A stretch of 64,000 nucleotides of DNA from Methylorubrum sp. B1-46 (GTDB lineage Bacteria > Pseudomonadota > Alphaproteobacteria > Rhizobiales > Beijerinckiaceae): assembly GCF_021117295.1 (NCBI RefSeq), contig NZ_CP088247.1, positions 2,557,001-2,621,000 of the forward strand, given 5' to 3'. Position 1 is the stretch's first letter. Each line of letters begins with the position of its first letter. The position numbers and the translations under genes are program-made. Shown one piece after another: positions 10,179 to 20,512 of this stretch. The notes beneath the pieces are model-generated. The model was not told where the DNA came from, ran no database searches, and was given only the letters and a program-made list of their open reading frames with translations.

Positions 10179-10517
10179 ATGAACGCGAGTGTGGACAGGG
10201 TCAGGGACGCGCTGGCCGAGTTGATCAAGGCGGCGCTCGTCTCCGATGACGGAAGGAGCCTCGCGTTCCGGCAGGCGGCCGCCGAAAAGCTCGCGGCGCT
10301 CACCGCCGATCCGCCGCGAGCGGAGGCCGTGCGGATCGACGGCGCCTGGACCCTCGCGGTCGGCGCGGCGGAGGCGCCCGAGCTTCGACCGGAGGAGGGG
10401 CGGGTCAATCTGACCCTGCCGCAGACCGCGCCCTTCACTCTCAAAGACCTAACGAGCGAAGGATTCGACGTAGACGCGGCCGTCGAAACGATCCGAAAAT
10501 CGGCCTCGACCGGCTGA
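10179..10517 (+). CDS. Hypothetical protein, 112 residues
   Basis: I do not recognise this protein. Codon use is typical of the genome, and the ATG at 10179 has a GGGAG site upstream, so it is likely real. The N-terminal half is predicted helical and Ala/Leu-rich (VRDALAELIKAAL), the middle is acidic and proline-rich, and the end (GFDVDAAVETIRKSA) looks like a short amphipathic helix. There is no signal peptide or membrane segment, so it is probably cytoplasmic. It stands alone between the FMN reductase and RNase R. Confidence 0.6.
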   Translation: MNASVDRVRDALAELIKAALVSDDGRSLAFRQAAAEKLAALTADPPRAEAVRIDGAWTLAVGAAEAPELRPEEGRVNLTLPQTAPFTLKDLTSEGFDVDAAVETIRKSASTG

Positions 10518-10674
10518 GCGCGGGGCCGAACCTGTTCACGGGTCACGCCGAAACGTTGTCCTGCGCGCTGCGAGAGCCCATCTTTACCGGACATCGGGAC
10601 CCTTCACGGTCTCTCCGATTCTCGATCTTTCAGCGCGTCGGGCCCTTCCGGGCCGGCGCGGCGAGCCCGACTCC

Positions 10675-13020
10675 TTGGCCAGACGCATCAATCCGAAGGC
10701 GGGTGCCCCCGCTCTTCCCTCCCGCGAGCAGATCCTCGCTTTTGTGGCCGAGACGCCCGGAAAGGTCGGCAAGCGCGAGATCGCCAAAGCCTTCGGCATC
10801 TCGGGCGCCGACAAGATCGGCCTCAAGGCGATCCTGAAGGAAATCGAGGCCGACGGCGCCCTGGAGCGCGACCGCGGCGGGTTGCGAAAAGGCGGCAGCC
10901 TGCCGCCCGTCGTCCTCGCCGACATCGTCTCCCGCGACCGCGACGGCGACCTGATCGCCCGCCCGGCGCAGTGGGAGGGCGAAGGCGAGGCGCCGAAGAT
11001 CGCCGTCGAGATCCCGCGCGCCGGCCGCAAGGGCCATCGCCCGGCCCCCGGCCTCGGCGACCGGGCCCTGATCCGCGTTGCGCCGGACCCCGAGGCGCCC
11101 GGCCGCTACACCGGCCGCGTCATCAAGGTGATCGGCAAGAACCGCGCGGAGGTGATCGGCATCTACCGAGCCGGCCGCGACGGCGGGCGCCTGCTGCCCG
11201 TCGAGAAGAAGTCGCAAGGGAAAGAGATTGCGATTCCCGCAGGCGAGGAGGGCGAAGCGCGCGACGGCGATCTCGTCAGCGTCGCGGTGGAGCGCGAGAC
11301 CCGCTTCGGCCTGCCCCGCGGGCGCGTGACCGAGCGGCTCGGAACCCTCGGCTCCGAGAAGGCGGTGAGCCTGATCGCGCTCCATCTCCACAACATCCCG
11401 CACGTCTTCCCCGCCGCGGCGCTGGCGGAGGCGGATGCGGCCAAACGCGCGACCAAGCGCGGCCGCGAGGATTGGCGCGAGGCGCCGCTCGTGACCATCG
11501 ACCCGCCCGACGCCAAGGACCACGACGACGCGGTGATGGCCGAGGTCGATCCCGATCCGGCCAATGCGGGCGGCTTCATCGTCACCGTCGCGATCGCGGA
11601 TGTCGCCGCCTATGTCCGGCCGGATTCGGCCCTCGACCGCGAGGCGCTGCTGCGAGGCAACTCGGTCTATTTTCCCGACCGGGTGGTGCCGATGCTGCCC
11701 GAACGCATTTCGAACGATCTCTGTTCGCTGCGCGAGGGCGAGGACCGCCCGGCGCTGGCCGTGCGAATGATCATCGGCGCGGACGGGGTGAAGCGGAGCC
11801 ACAGCTTCCACCGCATCCTGATGCGCTCCCACGCCAAGCTCGCCTATGCGCAGGCGCAAGCGGCGATCGATGGCCAGCCGGACGAGAAGTCCGGGCCGGT
11901 CCTGGAGACGGCGCTTCGCCCGCTCTACGCCGCCTACGAGGCGATGAAGCGGGCGCGCGATGCCCGCGGCCCGCTCGCCCTCGATCTGCCCGAGCGCAAG
12001 GTGCTGCTCAATGCGGAGGGCGGTGTCGATCGGGTGATCGTGCCGGAGCGTCTGGAGGCGCACCGGCTGATCGAGGAGTTCATGATCCAGGCCAATGTCG
12101 CGGCGGCCGAGACCCTGGAGAAGGCGGGCTCGCCGCTGATCTACCGGGTCCATGACGAGCCGGCCCTGGAGAAGATGCGCGCGCTCGGGGAGGTGCTCGC
12201 CTCCGTCGGCATCAAGATGACCAAGGCTGGGGCGCTGCGGCCCGACCTATTCAATCGCATCCTCGCCCAGGTGGCCGAGAGTGAGCACGCGCCCTTTATC
12301 AACGAAGTGGTGCTGCGTTCGCAGGCACAAGCGATTTACGCTGCACAGAATTTAGGCCATTTCGGCCTCAACCTGCGCCGCTACGCCCACTTCACCTCGC
12401 CCATCCGCCGCTACGCCGATCTTATCGTCCACCGCGCGCTCGTGCGTGCCTGCGGATTGGGCAAGGACGGCTTGGCCGGCGACACCACGCCGGGCATGCT
12501 CGACGCCGTCTCCGAGCAGATCTCGGCGGCCGAGCGCCGGGCGATGGCGGCCGAGCGCGAGACCATCGACCGGCTCATCGCCGGCTACCTTGCCGACCGG
12601 GTCGGCGCGACCTTCTCGGGGCGGATCTCCGGCGTGACGCGCTCGGGCTTGTTCGTGAAGCTCGCGGAAACCGGGGCCGACGGCTTCGTGCCGGTCTCCA
12701 CCATCGGCCACGAATACTACCGCCACGACGAGGCCCTGCACGCCCTCGTCGGCGACCGCAGCGGCGAGACCTACCGCCTCGGCGACACCGTCGAGGTCCG
12801 CCTCGTCGAGGCGGCGGCGGTGGCCGGTGCGCTTCGCTTCGAAATCCTGTCGGAGGGCCGCAGTCGCTCCGGCGCCAAGGGCAGCGGGATCAAGCGGAGC
12901 GGGTTCAAGGCGAAGCCGGGCAAAGTCGGCGTGAAGGCGTCGAAGGGCAAGGCGCGCTCCGGCAAGGCTTCCGCGTCCGAGGGCGACGCGGCGCGGCGCC
13001 ATCGCGGCTCGCGCCGCTGA
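10675..13020 (+). CDS. rnr: Ribonuclease R
   Basis: RNase R is a processive 3'-5' exoribonuclease that degrades structured RNA. This 781-residue protein has an N-terminal winged-helix-like region (residues about 15-65), cold-shock-like RNA-binding domains, the RNB catalytic domain with the metal-binding DPPDAKDHDDAV at about 276-287, and a C-terminal S1 domain (FSGRISGVTRSGLFVKL). It ends in a long lysine- and serine-rich tail from about residue 725, a feature of RNase R rather than RNase II. The start is a TTG, which gives the expected N-terminus. Confidence 0.94.
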   Translation: MARRINPKAGAPALPSREQILAFVAETPGKVGKREIAKAFGISGADKIGLKAILKEIEADGALERDRGGLRKGGSLPPVVLADIVSRDRDGDLIARPAQWEGEGEAPKIAVEIPRAGRKGHRPAPGLGDRALIRVAPDPEAPGRYTGRVIKVIGKNRAEVIGIYRAGRDGGRLLPVEKKSQGKEIAIPAGEEGEARDGDLVSVAVERETRFGLPRGRVTERLGTLGSEKAVSLIALHLHNIPHVFPAAALAEADAAKRATKRGREDWREAPLVTIDPPDAKDHDDAVMAEVDPDPANAGGFIVTVAIADVAAYVRPDSALDREALLRGNSVYFPDRVVPMLPERISNDLCSLREGEDRPALAVRMIIGADGVKRSHSFHRILMRSHAKLAYAQAQAAIDGQPDEKSGPVLETALRPLYAAYEAMKRARDARGPLALDLPERKVLLNAEGGVDRVIVPERLEAHRLIEEFMIQANVAAAETLEKAGSPLIYRVHDEPALEKMRALGEVLASVGIKMTKAGALRPDLFNRILAQVAESEHAPFINEVVLRSQAQAIYAAQNLGHFGLNLRRYAHFTSPIRRYADLIVHRALVRACGLGKDGLAGDTTPGMLDAVSEQISAAERRAMAAERETIDRLIAGYLADRVGATFSGRISGVTRSGLFVKLAETGADGFVPVSTIGHEYYRHDEALHALVGDRSGETYRLGDTVEVRLVEAAAVAGALRFEILSEGRSRSGAKGSGIKRSGFKAKPGKVGVKASKGKARSGKASASEGDAARRHRGSRR

Positions 13021-13043
13021 GCGGAAGGGGTTAGAGTCCGGCC

Positions 13044-13547
13044 ATGGAAACCTACGTCTCCCCTCCGGCTCCGGCTCCCCAGGAGCGGACGCGGCTGGTC
13101 CCGGCCATGGCCCGCGGCTTCCTCAACCGCTGCCCGCATTGCGGGCAGGGGCATGTGTTCGGGCGCTTCCTCAAGGTGCGGCCGGCCTGCGAGGCCTGCG
13201 GCCTGGAGATGGAAGGGCACCGGGCCGACGATCTGCCGCCCTATCTCGTGATCTTCCTCGTGGGCCACATCATCGGCTACCTCGTGCTCGAGATCGAGAT
13301 GGGCTACGACGTGCCGCTCTGGATCTCGCTGACCGTGTGGCCGCTGCTCACCCTCGTTATGGCACTGGGCCTGCTCCAGCCGGTCAAGGGCGCGGTGATC
13401 GGCCTGCAATACACGTTCGGCATGCACGGTTTCGGCAAGGCGCCTCCGGCACTTGGTGGGAGTCTTGGCGGACCCGGCACGGGGGAGAGACGCGGCGGTG
13501 AGGCAGGAAGCAGCGCGAGCGACGCCCCAAGACTTGGAACGGTCTGA
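13044..13547 (+). CDS. DUF983 membrane protein
   Basis: This 167-residue protein has a zinc-ribbon-like pair of Cys motifs (CPHCGQGHVF and CEACG) followed by two hydrophobic segments, the pattern of the DUF983 family. The function of the family is unknown; an inner-membrane location is expected. The Ser/Gly-rich C-terminal tail overlaps the first 50 nt of the NUDIX gene in another frame. It starts 24 nt after rnr and is probably co-transcribed with it and with the NUDIX gene. Confidence 0.85.
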   Translation: METYVSPPAPAPQERTRLVPAMARGFLNRCPHCGQGHVFGRFLKVRPACEACGLEMEGHRADDLPPYLVIFLVGHIIGYLVLEIEMGYDVPLWISLTVWPLLTLVMALGLLQPVKGAVIGLQYTFGMHGFGKAPPALGGSLGGPGTGERRGGEAGSSASDAPRLGTV

Positions 13548-14271
13548 CTCGGATAGGCCCGATCCGTCCGACGCTCCGGTTCGCCCCGCGCCCTTACGCC
13601 CCCGCGATGCCGCGACGCTGATCCTCCTCGATCGCTCCCGGAAGCGGCTGAAGGTGCTGATGGGCCGGCGCCATGCCGGCCTCGCCTTCATGGGCGGCAA
13701 GTTCGTGTTTCCCGGCGGGCGCATCGAGGCCTCGGACCGGCAGATGCCGGTGGCCGGGGCCTTGTCGCAGCGGGCTGACGACGCACTGCGCGCTAAGCTG
13801 CCCCGAGCCCCGCACCATCTCGGCCGCTCCCTCGCGCTGGCCGCAATCCGCGAGACCTACGAGGAGACCGGCCTCCTCATCGGCACCCGCGATTACGGTC
13901 CGCCGGAGACGGCGCCGGAGGGGGCGTGGCAGGCCTTTCGCGAGGCGGGCGTGATGCCCGACCTCGAAGCCCTGCATCTCGTGGCGCGGGCGATCACGCC
14001 GCCCAAGCGCGTGCGCCGCTTCGACACCCGCTTCTTCGCCGTGGACCGCAAGGCGGTGGCGATGGAGCGGCCCGGCATTGTCGGCCTGGACGCCGAACTC
14101 ACCGAACTCGCCTGGGTCGATCTCACGGCCGCGCGCAAGCTCGACCTGCCGCGCATCACCCGCGTGATCCTCGACGATCTGGAGGCGGCGGCGGAAGCGG
14201 GCTTCCCGCCCTACCGGCCGATCCCGTTCTACTTCGAGCGCCACGGGAAGGGGGTGCGGGAGGAGATCTGA
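13498..14271 (+). CDS. NUDIX hydrolase
   Basis: The protein has about 257 residues, with the NUDIX core readable as LALAAIRETYEETGLLIG (REx2EExG) and the upstream strand MGGKFVFPGGRIEASD. NUDIX enzymes hydrolyse nucleoside diphosphates linked to another group; the C-terminal IPFYFERHGKG and the length resemble the NUDT7/NUDT19-like or uncharacterised alphaproteobacterial groups, so the substrate is open. The GTG at 13498 was chosen because GGGGGAGAG lies just upstream; it makes a 50-nt overlap with the DUF983 gene and suggests translational coupling. Confidence 0.85.
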   Translation: MRQEAARATPQDLERSDSDRPDPSDAPVRPAPLRPRDAATLILLDRSRKRLKVLMGRRHAGLAFMGGKFVFPGGRIEASDRQMPVAGALSQRADDALRAKLPRAPHHLGRSLALAAIRETYEETGLLIGTRDYGPPETAPEGAWQAFREAGVMPDLEALHLVARAITPPKRVRRFDTRFFAVDRKAVAMERPGIVGLDAELTELAWVDLTAARKLDLPRITRVILDDLEAAAEAGFPPYRPIPFYFERHGKGVREEI

Positions 14272-14399
14272 GCGGCGACGGTCTGCACCCTAGGCGGGCC
14301 TCGCCGCAGCCCATGCCTCTACTGGATTGTGCGCAAACGAACAGGAGTTTCTTAAGACCGATCAGGCAGTTTAGGATAATTGTCGGAGCCTGACTGTCG

Positions 14400-16364
14400 A
14401 TGCTCAATGCCTTTCGTCGCTCCGATGCCGCATCCGTCTTCGATGCGCTCAAACGCTCGCAGGCGGTGATCACCTTCGCCGTCGATGGGACGGTGCTCGA
14501 CGCCAACGACAATTTCCTCGAGCTGATGGGTTATACGCTCGCCGAAGTCCGCGGGCGTCATCACCGGCTGTTCGTCGACCCGCAGGAGGCGGGCAGCGCC
14601 GCCTACGAGGCGTTCTGGCAGAGCCTGCGGGGCGGCGCGTTCCAGACGGCGGCCTATGGCCGCCTCGCCAAGGACGGGCGCAGAATCTGGATCCGCGCGA
14701 GCTACAACCCGGTTCTCGATGCCGCCGGCCGGGTCCAGAAGATCGTCAAATTCGCCCTCGATGTAACGACCGAACGCCTCGCCGCCGCCGAAACGGCGGG
14801 CCAGATCGCCGCCATCGGCCGCTCGCAGGCGGTGATCCAGTTCGACCTCGACGGGACGGTGCGCAGCGCCAACGCCAACTTCCTCGACGCTCTCGGCTAC
14901 GCGGCGCACGAGGTGGAAGGGCGCCATCACAGCCTGTTCGTGACGCGGGACGAGGCGGGCTCCGCCGAATACCGCGCCTTCTGGGAGGCGCTCGCCCGCG
15001 GCGAGTACCGGGCCGGTGAGTTCCTGCGCGTCGGCAAGGACGGTCGCGAGGTCTGGATCCAGGCGACCTACAACCCGATCCTCGATCCCTCCGGACGTCC
15101 GTTCAAGGTCGTGAAGTACGCCTCGGACATCACGGAGGCCAAGCGCGCCGCCGCCGACATGGCGGGCAAGGTCGAGGCGGCCCGCCGCTCGCAGGCGGTG
15201 ATCGAGTTCGACATGGACGGCACCGTCCTCGATGCCAACGACAACTTCCTGGATGCGCTCGGCTACACCCTGCCCGAGGTTCAGGGCCGGCATCACCGGA
15301 TGTTCGTCACGCCCAATTACGCCGCGAGCCCGGCCTACGCTCAATTCTGGGCGACGCTGCGGGCGGGACAATTCACCTCCGCCGTCTACCAGCGGGTCGG
15401 CAAGAACGGCCGCGAGGTTTGGATCCAGGCGTCCTACAATCCGGTTCTCGACGCGGCCGGGCGCCCGTTCAGGGTGGTGAAATACGCCTTCGACATCAGC
15501 CAGAGCATGGCGGTACGCGCCAGCGCCCTCGCCATGGCCGAGCAGACGCTGGGCCGGGTGCGGGCGGTGGCGGACGCCTCCGAGGAGATGCACCGGATCT
15601 CGGCCTCGATCGCCGCACAGATGAGTCGCTCGCACGAGGCGGTCGGCGACATCCAGAGCCGCATGAGCGCCGCCGGCGCGCTCTCGGCGAAGCTCGACGA
15701 TGCGGCGGCCGCGATGACCGGCGTGGTCGAGATCATTACGGGCATCGCCGAGCAGATCAACCTGCTCGCCCTCAACGCCACGATCGAGGCAGCCCGCGCC
15801 GGGGCGGCCGGCCGCGGCTTCGCCGTCGTCGCCACCGAGGTGAAGAGCCTTGCCGAGCAGGCGCGCTCGGCCACCGCCCGCATCACCGGCGAGATCGGCG
15901 CCATGCAGTCGGTTTCGCGGGACGTGGGCACGGCCCTGGTCTCGACCGCCGCCGTGGTCGATACGGTGCAGGGCTTCATCGCGCAGACGACGGCGGACAG
16001 CGCGCGGCAGCAGGCGACCTCCGGTCAGGTCAGCACCGACATGCAGGCCACCGCCGCGAGCGTGGCGGATTTCGCGAGCCGTCTCGATGCCTGGAATGTC
16101 GGTTTGGAGGAGCGACGGAGCGAAGAGCGCCTCCGCACGTCGATCTCAGGCCATGTCGCCTTCGTGGCGGAGCGGGGGCGGAGGGCGGGGGAGCCGCAGA
16201 GCCTGCCCTGCACCGTGCTCAACATCTCGGAGGGCGGCGCCAAGCTGGCGCTCGAGGCCGCCGACCTGCCGGAGAATTTCTCGCTCCACATCGACGGTGA
16301 GCCGTCCCGGCGCTGTCGCGTCACGCGTCGCGCCGCCGGGGACATTGGTGTTCAGTTCGTCTGA
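14400..16364 (+). CDS. Soluble chemoreceptor: PAS-PAS-PAS-MCP signalling-PilZ
   Basis: The 654-residue protein has no membrane segment. Three closely similar PAS domains (about residues 15-125, 135-250 and 255-370) each contain a SQAVI-F-DGTV opening, an RHH motif and the W-I-x-A-S/T-YNP-LD segment that precedes the PAC region. They are followed by the chemoreceptor signalling hairpin ([20 protein letters not shown] ... [17 protein letters not shown]) and a C-terminal PilZ domain (ERRSEERLR ... [11 protein letters not shown]). It should sense an internal cue, perhaps redox or oxygen through haem or flavin, signal through CheA/CheW, and bind cyclic-di-GMP through PilZ. The ATG has a CGGAG ribosome site. 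Confidence 0.9.
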   Translation: MLNAFRRSDAASVFDALKRSQAVITFAVDGTVLDANDNFLELMGYTLAEVRGRHHRLFVDPQEAGSAAYEAFWQSLRGGAFQTAAYGRLAKDGRRIWIRASYNPVLDAAGRVQKIVKFALDVTTERLAAAETAGQIAAIGRSQAVIQFDLDGTVRSANANFLDALGYAAHEVEGRHHSLFVTRDEAGSAEYRAFWEALARGEYRAGEFLRVGKDGREVWIQATYNPILDPSGRPFKVVKYASDITEAKRAAADMAGKVEAARRSQAVIEFDMDGTVLDANDNFLDALGYTLPEVQGRHHRMFVTPNYAASPAYAQFWATLRAGQFTSAVYQRVGKNGREVWIQASYNPVLDAAGRPFRVVKYAFDISQSMAVRASALAMAEQTLGRVRAVADASEEMHRISASIAAQMSRSHEAVGDIQSRMSAAGALSAKLDDAAAAMTGVVEIITGIAEQINLLALNATIEAARAGAAGRGFAVVATEVKSLAEQARSATARITGEIGAMQSVSRDVGTALVSTAAVVDTVQGFIAQTTADSARQQATSGQVSTDMQATAASVADFASRLDAWNVGLEERRSEERLRTSISGHVAFVAERGRRAGEPQSLPCTVLNISEGGAKLALEAADLPENFSLHIDGEPSRRCRVTRRAAGDIGVQFV

Positions 16365-16400
16365 TCCAATGTTCGGTTGATCGCTTCGGTGTCTCTTCGT

Positions 16401-16490
16401 CCTTGCGAGGCGAAGCCGTGGCAATCGAGGGCTCCGCACTTTTCGGAGATGTCGCGCCCTGGATCGCTTCGGCTTCGCCTCGCGAGGACG
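16401..16490. repeat. Dispersed intergenic palindromic repeat, copy 2
   Basis: The left arm CTTGCGAGGCGAAGCCGTGG and right arm GATCGCTTCGGCTTCGCCTC form an imperfect palindrome around a core with GTCGCGCCCTGGAT, as in the copies at 6,081 and 27,637. It sits between the convergent chemoreceptor and SDR genes. Confidence 0.8.
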
Positions 16491-16541
16491 AATGAACGCG
16501 CCGAACCCGTCAAACGGATGCCAGAGCCTCTGGAAGCGTGC

Positions 16542-17411
16542 TCACCCGCGCGCGTCGGCGACCAGTGCGGCCAGCCCTTCACGATAGGTTGGGAAGGCGA
16601 GCTGCACGCCGAGCTCCTCGCGGATCAGGCGGTTTCGCACCCGCTTGTTCTCACCATAGAAGCTGCGCGCCATCGGGCTGAGGTCTGCGGTCTCGAAATC
16701 GATTTCGGGCGGTAGTGGCAGGCCCGTCAGCGCGGCGGCGTGTTCGGTCACCGTCTGCGGCGGGGCCGGTTCGTCGTCGGTGACGTTGTAGACCGCGCCG
16801 GGCCGCGGGCGCTCGATCGAGGCGGCGAGCGTCGCGGCGATGTCGTCGACGTGAATGCGGTTGAACACCTGACCCGGCTTGACGATGCGCTGGGTGCGGC
16901 CCTCGCGCAGCTTCACGATCGGGTTGCGGCCGGGGCCGTAGATGCCTGAGAGGCGAAACACCTGCACCGCCTTGCCCGTCTCGGCGCCGAGTGCAAGCCA
17001 AGCGTTCTCGACTTCGAGGCGGCCGCGGGAGCGGGCGCTTTTCGGGGCCGCGGGCGTCGTTTCGTCGATCCAGGCGCCGCCGTGATCGCCGTAGACGCCG
17101 ATGGTCGAGAGATAGCCGATCCAGCGGATGCGGCTCTTCGCGATCGCGTCGCGGTAGCGGGCGAGCACCGTGTCGCCGTCCTGGCCCGGCGGGGCGGAGA
17201 TCAGCAGGACGTCGGTGTCGGCGAGGTCGTCGGCGATGCAGGGATCGTCGGTCTCCGGCCCGAAGGCGCGCAGGGTGAAACCGGTCTCGGCGGCAAGGCT
17301 TCTGGCCCGCTCAGGCTCGGTCACCGTCGCCCGCACCGTATCGAAGCGGGTCCGTTCGCGCTCGGCGAAACGCCGGGCGGAGAAGCCGAGGCCGAAGACG
17401 AACAGATTCAT
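16542..17411 (-). CDS. NAD(P)-binding SDR-family epimerase/dehydratase-like protein
   Basis: The 289-residue protein begins with a Rossmann strand MNLFVFGLGFSARRFAE, where the usual GxxGxxG is replaced by GLGFSA, as in the YeeZ-like group of extended SDRs. It also has GYLSTIGVYGDHGG (the active-site region), RLSGIYGPGRNPI and VYNVTDDEP. Its substrate is unknown. It follows queG by 6 nt and that gene follows a GST-family gene, so the three form a minus-strand operon. The usual YxxxK catalytic pair is not obvious, which fits a divergent member of the family. Confidence 0.82.
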   Translation of the reverse strand: MNLFVFGLGFSARRFAERERTRFDTVRATVTEPERARSLAAETGFTLRAFGPETDDPCIADDLADTDVLLISAPPGQDGDTVLARYRDAIAKSRIRWIGYLSTIGVYGDHGGAWIDETTPAAPKSARSRGRLEVENAWLALGAETGKAVQVFRLSGIYGPGRNPIVKLREGRTQRIVKPGQVFNRIHVDDIAATLAASIERPRPGAVYNVTDDEPAPPQTVTEHAAALTGLPLPPEIDFETADLSPMARSFYGENKRVRNRLIREELGVQLAFPTYREGLAALVADARG

Positions 17412-17417
17412 GCGGTG

Positions 17418-18560
17418 TCAGGTCTCCCGTGGGCGGTCCGCCTCCATAGGAAGGCCGGCGGCTTCACGCCACTCCTCCCTCACATGCGCCTCGGGCTCGG
17501 TCCGTCCATGGGCGTCGAACAGATCGCGCAGCCGCTCCCGCGCGAGCAGCCGTCCGCAGGCCCAGACGGCGGCGCCCCGCACCACCGGATCCGGCTCCCG
17601 CAATCCCGCCACCGCCTCCTCGGCGAGCGCCGCGTCGCCCGAATTGCCGATGGCGATGAGTACGTTGCGCAGGAAGCGGTCGCGCCCCGTGCGCTTGATC
17701 GGCGTGCCGGCAAAGCGCGCGCGAAAAGCTGCATCGTCGAGGCGGGCGAGGTCTGCGAGCGGCGGCGCGGCGAGGTCGTCGCGGGCGGCCAGGCGCGTCT
17801 CGCGCGCCGCGCCCGCGAACTTGTTCCAGGGGCAGACCGCGAGGCAGTCATCGCAGCCGAACACCCGGTTGCCGATCTTTTCGCGATATTCTGTCGGGAT
17901 CGGGCCGTGATGCTCGATCGTCAGGTAGGCGATGCAGCGGCGGGCATCGAGCCGGTAGGGCGCCGGGAAGGCGTCCGTCGGGCAGATGTCGAGGCATCGG
18001 CGGCAGGAGCCGCAATGGTCGGTCTCGGGTGCGTCGGGTTCGAGTTCGGCGCGGGCGAAGATCGCGCCGAGCATCAGCCAATTGCCGTGCTCGCGCGAGA
18101 TCAGCACTGTGTGCTTGCCTTGCCAGCCGAGTCCCGCGGCCTGGGCCAGCGGCTTCTCCATGACGGGCGCCGTATCGACGAAGACCTTCACCGGCTGGCC
18201 GGAACGGGCGGAGAGGAAGCCGCCGAGCTCCTTCAGCTTGCCCTTGATGACGTCGTGATAGTCGCGTCGCTGCGCGTAAGCCGCAATGGCGGCGCGATCT
18301 TTCAGGCGCGTGAGTTCGAGGGGATCGGTTTGCGGACCCGCATTCATGCCGAGCATGACGATGCTGCGGGTCTCGGCCCACAGCGCGGCGGGCGCGGCGC
18401 GCTGGTCGGCGCGCTCCTCCATCCAGTCCATCGTGCCGTGATGGCCCGCCGCGAGCCATGCGGGCAGCCGCTCTCGCAAGGCGGGCACGGCGTCGGGCCG
18501 CGTGACGCGGAACGCCTCGAAGCCGAGACGGCGTGCGCGCGCCTCGACGGTCTCGCGCAA
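17418..18560 (-). CDS. queG: Epoxyqueuosine reductase
   Basis: QueG carries out the last step of queuosine synthesis in tRNA, reducing epoxyqueuosine with a cobalamin and two [4Fe-4S] clusters. The protein has the cluster motifs [16 protein letters not shown] and [13 protein letters not shown], the N-terminal HHGTMDWM block, and a HEAT-like C-terminal stretch. About 380 residues from the TTG at 18560 matches the family. The start is uncertain: no ATG or GTG lies in the right place, and a CTG at 18596 overlapping the upstream stop (CTGA) would add twelve residues. It is second in the GST-queG-SDR operon. Confidence 0.9.
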   Translation of the reverse strand: MRETVEARARRLGFEAFRVTRPDAVPALRERLPAWLAAGHHGTMDWMEERADQRAAPAALWAETRSIVMLGMNAGPQTDPLELTRLKDRAAIAAYAQRRDYHDVIKGKLKELGGFLSARSGQPVKVFVDTAPVMEKPLAQAAGLGWQGKHTVLISREHGNWLMLGAIFARAELEPDAPETDHCGSCRRCLDICPTDAFPAPYRLDARRCIAYLTIEHHGPIPTEYREKIGNRVFGCDDCLAVCPWNKFAGAARETRLAARDDLAAPPLADLARLDDAAFRARFAGTPIKRTGRDRFLRNVLIAIGNSGDAALAEEAVAGLREPDPVVRGAAVWACGRLLARERLRDLFDAHGRTEPEAHVREEWREAAGLPMEADRPRET

Positions 18561-18592
18561 GGCCCGGCCCGTGAGGACGGCCTTCTCGGGCT

Positions 18593-19285
18593 TCAGAAAT
18601 CCAGATCCGCGTAATGCGCCGCCGCCGGCATCCCCGGCGCCCGGTCGGCCAGGAGCGCGCGGAAGGACGGGCGGGATTTCACCCGCGCGTACCAGTCCTT
18701 CGCCATCTCGTCCTCGTCCCATGGCACGTCGCCGAGATAGTCCACGCAGGAGAGATGGGCCGCCGCCGCGAGATCGGCATAGGTCAGGTCGTTGCCCGCG
18801 AGCCAGCGGCGCTGCCCGATCAGGTAGCCGATATATTGGAGGTGATAGCGCACGTTGGTGCGCGCCGCACGAATGGCGTTCATGTCTGGAGGGCCGCCCC
18901 CGGCCGCCGACGACATGAAGCGCTTGTCGATCTTCTCGGTAACGAGATACTCGGTCACCTCGTTGTTGAACTTGACGAGGAACCAGTCGAGCAGGCGCCG
19001 CACCTCGACCCGCGCCGTGGTCGTGTCGGGCAGGAGTCGCCGGCCGGCGAGCCCCAGCCCTCGCGTCTCGTCGAGATATTCCGCGATCACGCCCGCGCCG
19101 GGAACGGCGAGCCCGGTCTGCTCCACCAGCACCGGCGTGGTGCCGGCCGGGTTGACGATGAGGAAGTCGCGGCGGCGCTCCCAGGCTCGTTCCTCGACGA
19201 GGACCGGCTCCATGCCCATCTCGGCCAGGACGAGGCGGATGAAGCGGGAATTCGGGCAGAACGGAGAGTGATAGAGCGTCGCCAT
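18593..19285 (-). CDS. Glutathione S-transferase family protein
   Basis: This 230-residue protein has a thioredoxin-like N-terminal domain beginning [19 protein letters not shown] and a [11 protein letters not shown] cis-proline segment, followed by an all-helical C-terminal domain containing [15 protein letters not shown] (the N-capping box). GSTs conjugate or reduce substrates with glutathione; the substrate is unknown. The C-P-N-S pattern suggests a Cys-type rather than Tyr-type active site. It is first in a minus-strand operon with queG and an SDR gene, and its stop codon overlaps a possible start of queG. Confidence 0.88.
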   Translation of the reverse strand: MATLYHSPFCPNSRFIRLVLAEMGMEPVLVEERAWERRRDFLIVNPAGTTPVLVEQTGLAVPGAGVIAEYLDETRGLGLAGRRLLPDTTTARVEVRRLLDWFLVKFNNEVTEYLVTEKIDKRFMSSAAGGGPPDMNAIRAARTNVRYHLQYIGYLIGQRRWLAGNDLTYADLAAAAHLSCVDYLGDVPWDEDEMAKDWYARVKSRPSFRALLADRAPGMPAAAHYADLDF

Positions 19286-19512
19286 CGAGGCCGTGGTTCA
19301 GCGGGAAGAAGGCAGAGCCCTGGGCAGACCGTGCCGCACCGGCGAAAGTGGGGCGACGCGCCAGGATTATTTCTCCATCGTTGCCACCTCATTAACAAAC
19401 CCGCCGCGACCCGGTAACCGCCCGTCAACCCTGCCGCCGCAAAGCTGCCGCATCGCCGTCGTCTGCCCCGCTCTCGCAGTGCCGGGACACCGGCGTGGGG
19501 AAAAGCAGGCTC

Positions 19513-20364
19513 ATGGATCTCGTCCTGATCGCGAAGGCGCTCGTGCTCGCCGTGGTGGAGGGCGCCACCGAGTTCATCCCGGTCTCCTCGACCGGGCACC
19601 AGCTTCTCATCGGCCACTTCATCGGCTTCCACTCGCCCAACAACACCTTCGAGGTGCTGATCCAATTGGGCGCGATCCTGGCGATCCTGTTCGTCTATTT
19701 CGGCCGGCTGTGGAGCATCGCCACGGCGCTGCCGCAGGATCCGCGAGCGCGCCGCTTCGTGCTCGCCATCCTCATCGCCTTCCTGCCCGCGGCGATCGTC
19801 GGCGGCCTGTTCTCGAAATACATCAAGTTCTACCTGTTCAATCCGTGGATCGTCTGCGCCACGCTGGTGGCCGGCGGCCTCGTGCTCCTCGTCATCGACG
19901 ACACGGTCGGCGAGCCGAAGACGGCGACGAATGGCGGGTCTGGCGACGGGCCGACCGAGCATCCGCGCAAGACCGACGTGTTCGATTTCAGCCTGCCGAT
20001 GGCGCTGAAGATCGGCCTGTTCCAGTGCGTGGCGATGATCCCCGGCGTCTCGCGCTCCGGCGCCACCATCGTCGGAGCGATGCTGATGGGCGCGAGCAAG
20101 CGCTCGGCCACCGAGTTCTCGTTCTACCTCGCCATGCCGACCATGGCCGGCGCCTTCGCCAAGGACCTGCTCGACAACTACAAGAATCTCTCTTCCAACG
20201 ACGCGCTGCTGATCGTCATCGGCTTCGTCGCGGCCTTCATCTCGGCCCTGATCGTGGTGCGCACGGTGCTCGATTACGTCTCCCGCCACGGCTTCTGGCT
20301 GTTCGCGTGGTGGCGCATCATCGTCGGCTCGCTGGGCTTTGCCGGACTGATTATTTTTGGCTGA
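19513..20364 (+). CDS. uppP: Undecaprenyl-diphosphatase
   Basis: UppP (BacA) removes a phosphate from undecaprenyl diphosphate in the inner membrane, recycling the lipid carrier for peptidoglycan and polysaccharide synthesis. The 283-residue protein shows both catalytic signatures, [14 protein letters not shown] near the N-terminus and [10 protein letters not shown] near residue 178, with about eight membrane segments. An in-frame GTG 18 nt upstream is an alternative start. A soluble acidic loop lies between them ([13 protein letters not shown]). It stands alone. Confidence 0.94.
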   Translation: MDLVLIAKALVLAVVEGATEFIPVSSTGHQLLIGHFIGFHSPNNTFEVLIQLGAILAILFVYFGRLWSIATALPQDPRARRFVLAILIAFLPAAIVGGLFSKYIKFYLFNPWIVCATLVAGGLVLLVIDDTVGEPKTATNGGSGDGPTEHPRKTDVFDFSLPMALKIGLFQCVAMIPGVSRSGATIVGAMLMGASKRSATEFSFYLAMPTMAGAFAKDLLDNYKNLSSNDALLIVIGFVAAFISALIVVRTVLDYVSRHGFWLFAWWRIIVGSLGFAGLIIFG

Positions 20365-20512
20365 GCCAGCAGGATTTTGAACGAGGCGGCGACGGCATCT
20401 CGGACTAAAGTCGGTTGTCGTTTGCCCGCGCCCCGTGCGAGGGCTTGCGGCCAAGTCGCCGCTCTCTCAAGAAGCGGTCGGGAAACGCCGAACGTCTAAG
20501 GTCTCGTCCCAG

